24,386 nt of DNA from JBBECF01 sp040881945 (lineage in GTDB: Bacteria > Pseudomonadota > Alphaproteobacteria > Dongiales > Dongiaceae). This document shows, one piece after another, positions 23,037 to 24,386 of the stretch. Each line of letters opens with the position of its first letter. Position 1 is the stretch's first letter. Under the pieces are notes generated by a model that was given only the letters and a program-made list of their open reading frames with translations, ran no database searches and was not told the DNA's origin. The position numbers and the translations under genes were made by a program. The stretch covers positions 1 to 24,386 of the forward strand of contig JBBECF010000111.1 in assembly GCA_040881945.1 (NCBI GenBank), in the 5' to 3' direction.

Positions 23037-23543
23037 CTAAATTCGGGCCGGCAGCGAGATCAGCGCGCCGGGGGCGGTCGGGTCGGGCGGCGGCATCGCG
23101 CGCAACGCCTCGACCATGCGGCCGCGACGGCGGAGCAGCCGGTCGGCGATCGCCACCATGCGGCGGTTGGGCCAGGCGTGGGCGGCGGCCTGGCGCAGCG
23201 AAACCGCCGCCGCCTCTTCGCGGCCGTCGTTGGTCTGGCACAACAGGATGAAGGCGGCGGCGGGCGAGCGGCTGACGCCGGCATGGCAGTGGAACAGAAT
23301 CGGCGCCGTCGCCTGCCAGGCGGCGCCGAAGCGCAGCAGGCGCTCGATGTCGCGCTCCTCCGGCGCGACGTAGCCCGGCGCCGGCTCGGCGATATCGTGA
23401 AAGAAGAAGCGCAGATGGTTCGCCGGCTCGACGCAGCCCGGCGACTCGACCTGGCAGTCGGGATCGACGAGCGACACCACGTGCCTCGGCCGGATGCGCT
23501 CGGCCTCGAACGGAAGCGCTTGCAGGGAGCAGACGTAAATCAC
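23037..23543 (-). CDS. Cys-based protein tyrosine/dual-specificity phosphatase
   Basis: This 168-residue cytoplasmic protein carries the C-x5-R signature of cysteine phosphatases, HCHAGVSRS, with nucleophile Cys86 and Arg92. Asp50 in FFFHDIAEP is a plausible general acid. Its small size and the following AAAFILLCQ helix match the bacterial tyrosine-phosphatase-like proteins often left as hypothetical. It may dephosphorylate a protein or an inositol phosphate; the target is not known. It starts at a GTG with GGAGGG 5 bases upstream. It points away from a hairpin repeat region and its stop is 43 bases from the end of hpnA, facing it. Confidence 0.85.
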   Translation of the reverse strand: MIYVCSLQALPFEAERIRPRHVVSLVDPDCQVESPGCVEPANHLRFFFHDIAEPAPGYVAPEERDIERLLRFGAAWQATAPILFHCHAGVSRSPAAAFILLCQTNDGREEAAAVSLRQAAAHAWPNRRMVAIADRLLRRRGRMVEALRAMPPPDPTAPGALISLPARI

Positions 23544-23591
23544 ACGGACCCTCCATTGCCGGTGCCGGCCGACGACGCATCGCTGCGCGTC

Positions 23592-23711
23592 TAGTGTCCT
23601 GCCCCAGAAATTCGTTTTCGAATTTCTGGGATAAGCAGGCCACTAGATTCAAATACTTAGTGGCCCGTTCACCCCGAAATTCGTGATACGAATTTCGGGG
23701 ACGGGACACTA
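23592..23711. repeat. Three-hairpin miniature inverted-repeat element (MITE-like)
   Basis: This 120-bp element has terminal inverted repeats (TAGTGTCC at 23592-23599, GGACACTA at 23704-23711) and three internal hairpins: a 12-bp stem with a TTTT loop (23603-23630), an 8-bp stem GGCCACTA/TAGTGGCC (23638-23665), and a 13-bp stem with a GAT loop (23672-23700). The outer hairpins share the GAAATTCG core. TA lies at both boundaries, as expected from TA-targeting transposases such as those of IS630/Tc1-type elements. It contains no gene. It fills most of the gap between the phosphatase and nucleoside hydrolase genes and reaches into the latter's stop codon. Confidence 0.85.
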
Positions 23712-24386
23712 TAGGCGCGCCAGGCGGTCGATCAGCAGGTCATAAAAGCCGGCCGCGTCGATGTCGTGCATCACCGTGCAGTTCGGCGCGCGGCCGGTCG
23801 CCCCCCACCAGTCCATCACGGTCATGCCCATCGTCGTCTCGGCCTGGATCTCGATGTCGACGTGGACGCGCTTGCCGGTAAACAGCCCGGGTTTCAGCAG
23901 ATAGGCGATGACGCACGGGTCGTGCAGCGGGCTGCCTTCGGCGCCGTAGCGGTCGACGTCGCGACGGCTGTAGAAGCCGAGCATGCCGGTCAGGCAGCGT
24001 CCGACCGGCGTGTCGATCGCCGCGATGCGCGCGAGCCGCTCCGGCGTCGCGATCGTCTGGCGGGTCAGGTCGAGCGGTATCAGGGCAATCGGTCGGCCGC
24101 AGCCGAACACGACATGGGCGGCGTGCGGGTCGACATAGACGTTGAACTCGGCGGCCGGGGTGATGTTGCCGCCGGCGAAGAAGCCGCCGCCCATGATCAC
24201 GATTTCGCGGATCTTCGGCAGGATGCGCGGTTCCTTGACCATCGCGACCGCGAGGTTGGTCAACGGCCCCAGCGCGCACAGCGTGATCTCGTCGTCGCCG
24301 GCCGCCAGCAGCGTGTCGACGATCCAGTCCACGGCGTGGCGCGGCTGCAGCTTCATGGTCGGCGGCGGCAGGTCGGCGCCGTCCAT
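23709..24386 (-). CDS. Nucleoside hydrolase (IUNH family), N-terminus outside the window
   Basis: The 225 residues seen are the middle and end of a ribonucleoside hydrolase, which splits the N-glycosidic bond of purine or pyrimidine nucleosides. Recognisable are ITLCALGPLTNLAVAM, IREIVIMGGGFFAGGNITPA, AEFNVYVDPHAAHVVF, LIPLDLTRQT, and the HDPCVIAYLL motif with the Ca2+/substrate-binding His and Asp. The N-terminal D-x-D-x-G-x-D-D calcium site lies beyond 24386, so the Met at the edge is internal and the gene is partial. It ends at a TAG that forms the tip of the adjacent repeat element. The C-terminal residues look complete for the family. Confidence 0.93.
   Translation of the reverse strand: MDGADLPPPTMKLQPRHAVDWIVDTLLAAGDDEITLCALGPLTNLAVAMVKEPRILPKIREIVIMGGGFFAGGNITPAAEFNVYVDPHAAHVVFGCGRPIALIPLDLTRQTIATPERLARIAAIDTPVGRCLTGMLGFYSRRDVDRYGAEGSPLHDPCVIAYLLKPGLFTGKRVHVDIEIQAETTMGMTVMDWWGATGRAPNCTVMHDIDAAGFYDLLIDRLARL

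Noticed and set aside
1..24386. tRNA, rRNA, CRISPR array, prophage or transposase genes
   Set aside because: I looked for cloverleaf-like sequences, regularly spaced repeats and transposase motifs and saw none, but no dedicated tool was run.

Overview
The window is GC-rich chromosomal DNA from an alphaproteobacterium, most likely a Rhodospirillales-like or related lineage. This is inferred from the base composition and from lineage-typical genes: a DUF2336 protein, a STAS-MlaE fusion operon, hopanoid genes hpnA and hpnN, and alphaproteobacterial-style hairpin repeats. I could not run any database search. Every family call rests on motifs read in the translations.

Layout. 23-3272 (minus): a two-gene toxin-antitoxin module, an LEA-type lipoprotein, a non-pyrrolysine MttB-family methyltransferase and an AT-rich gene of unknown function. 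3376-7085: methylmalonate-semialdehyde dehydrogenase (mmsA, minus), a small exported protein and an amidase (plus), and adenine phosphoribosyltransferase (apt, minus). 7211-10672 (plus): a compact four-gene Mla/MCE lipid-transport operon (STAS-permease, ATPase, MCE protein, auxiliary lipoprotein). 10789-11892: a DUF2336 protein. 11893-12380 carries no convincing gene and is largely occupied by a composite inverted-repeat element. 12381-13652 (minus): three tandem small exported proteins that share an almost identical signal-peptide DNA segment and follow a recognisable promoter with an AT-rich palindrome upstream. 13816-17002 (minus): a MacA/MacB-like tripartite exporter whose genes overlap by one base. 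17042-19266: an AidB-like acyl-CoA dehydrogenase and a divergent c-type cytochrome, with an FNR/FixK-like box close to the cytochrome. 19275-22993: divergent hpnN (hopanoid RND transporter) and hpnA. 23037-24386 (minus): a Cys-based protein phosphatase, a 120-bp three-hairpin repeat, and the 3' part of a nucleoside hydrolase whose stop codon lies inside the repeat end.

Most genes are ordinary housekeeping or accessory metabolism and envelope functions. Envelope lipid handling recurs (Mla system, hopanoid transport, MacAB-like efflux, two lipoproteins). The least explained part is 11962-13750, where a composite repeat sits beside the array of small secreted proteins. Other points of interest are the FNR-type site, the repeat-derived stop codon and the AT-rich orphan gene at the left edge.
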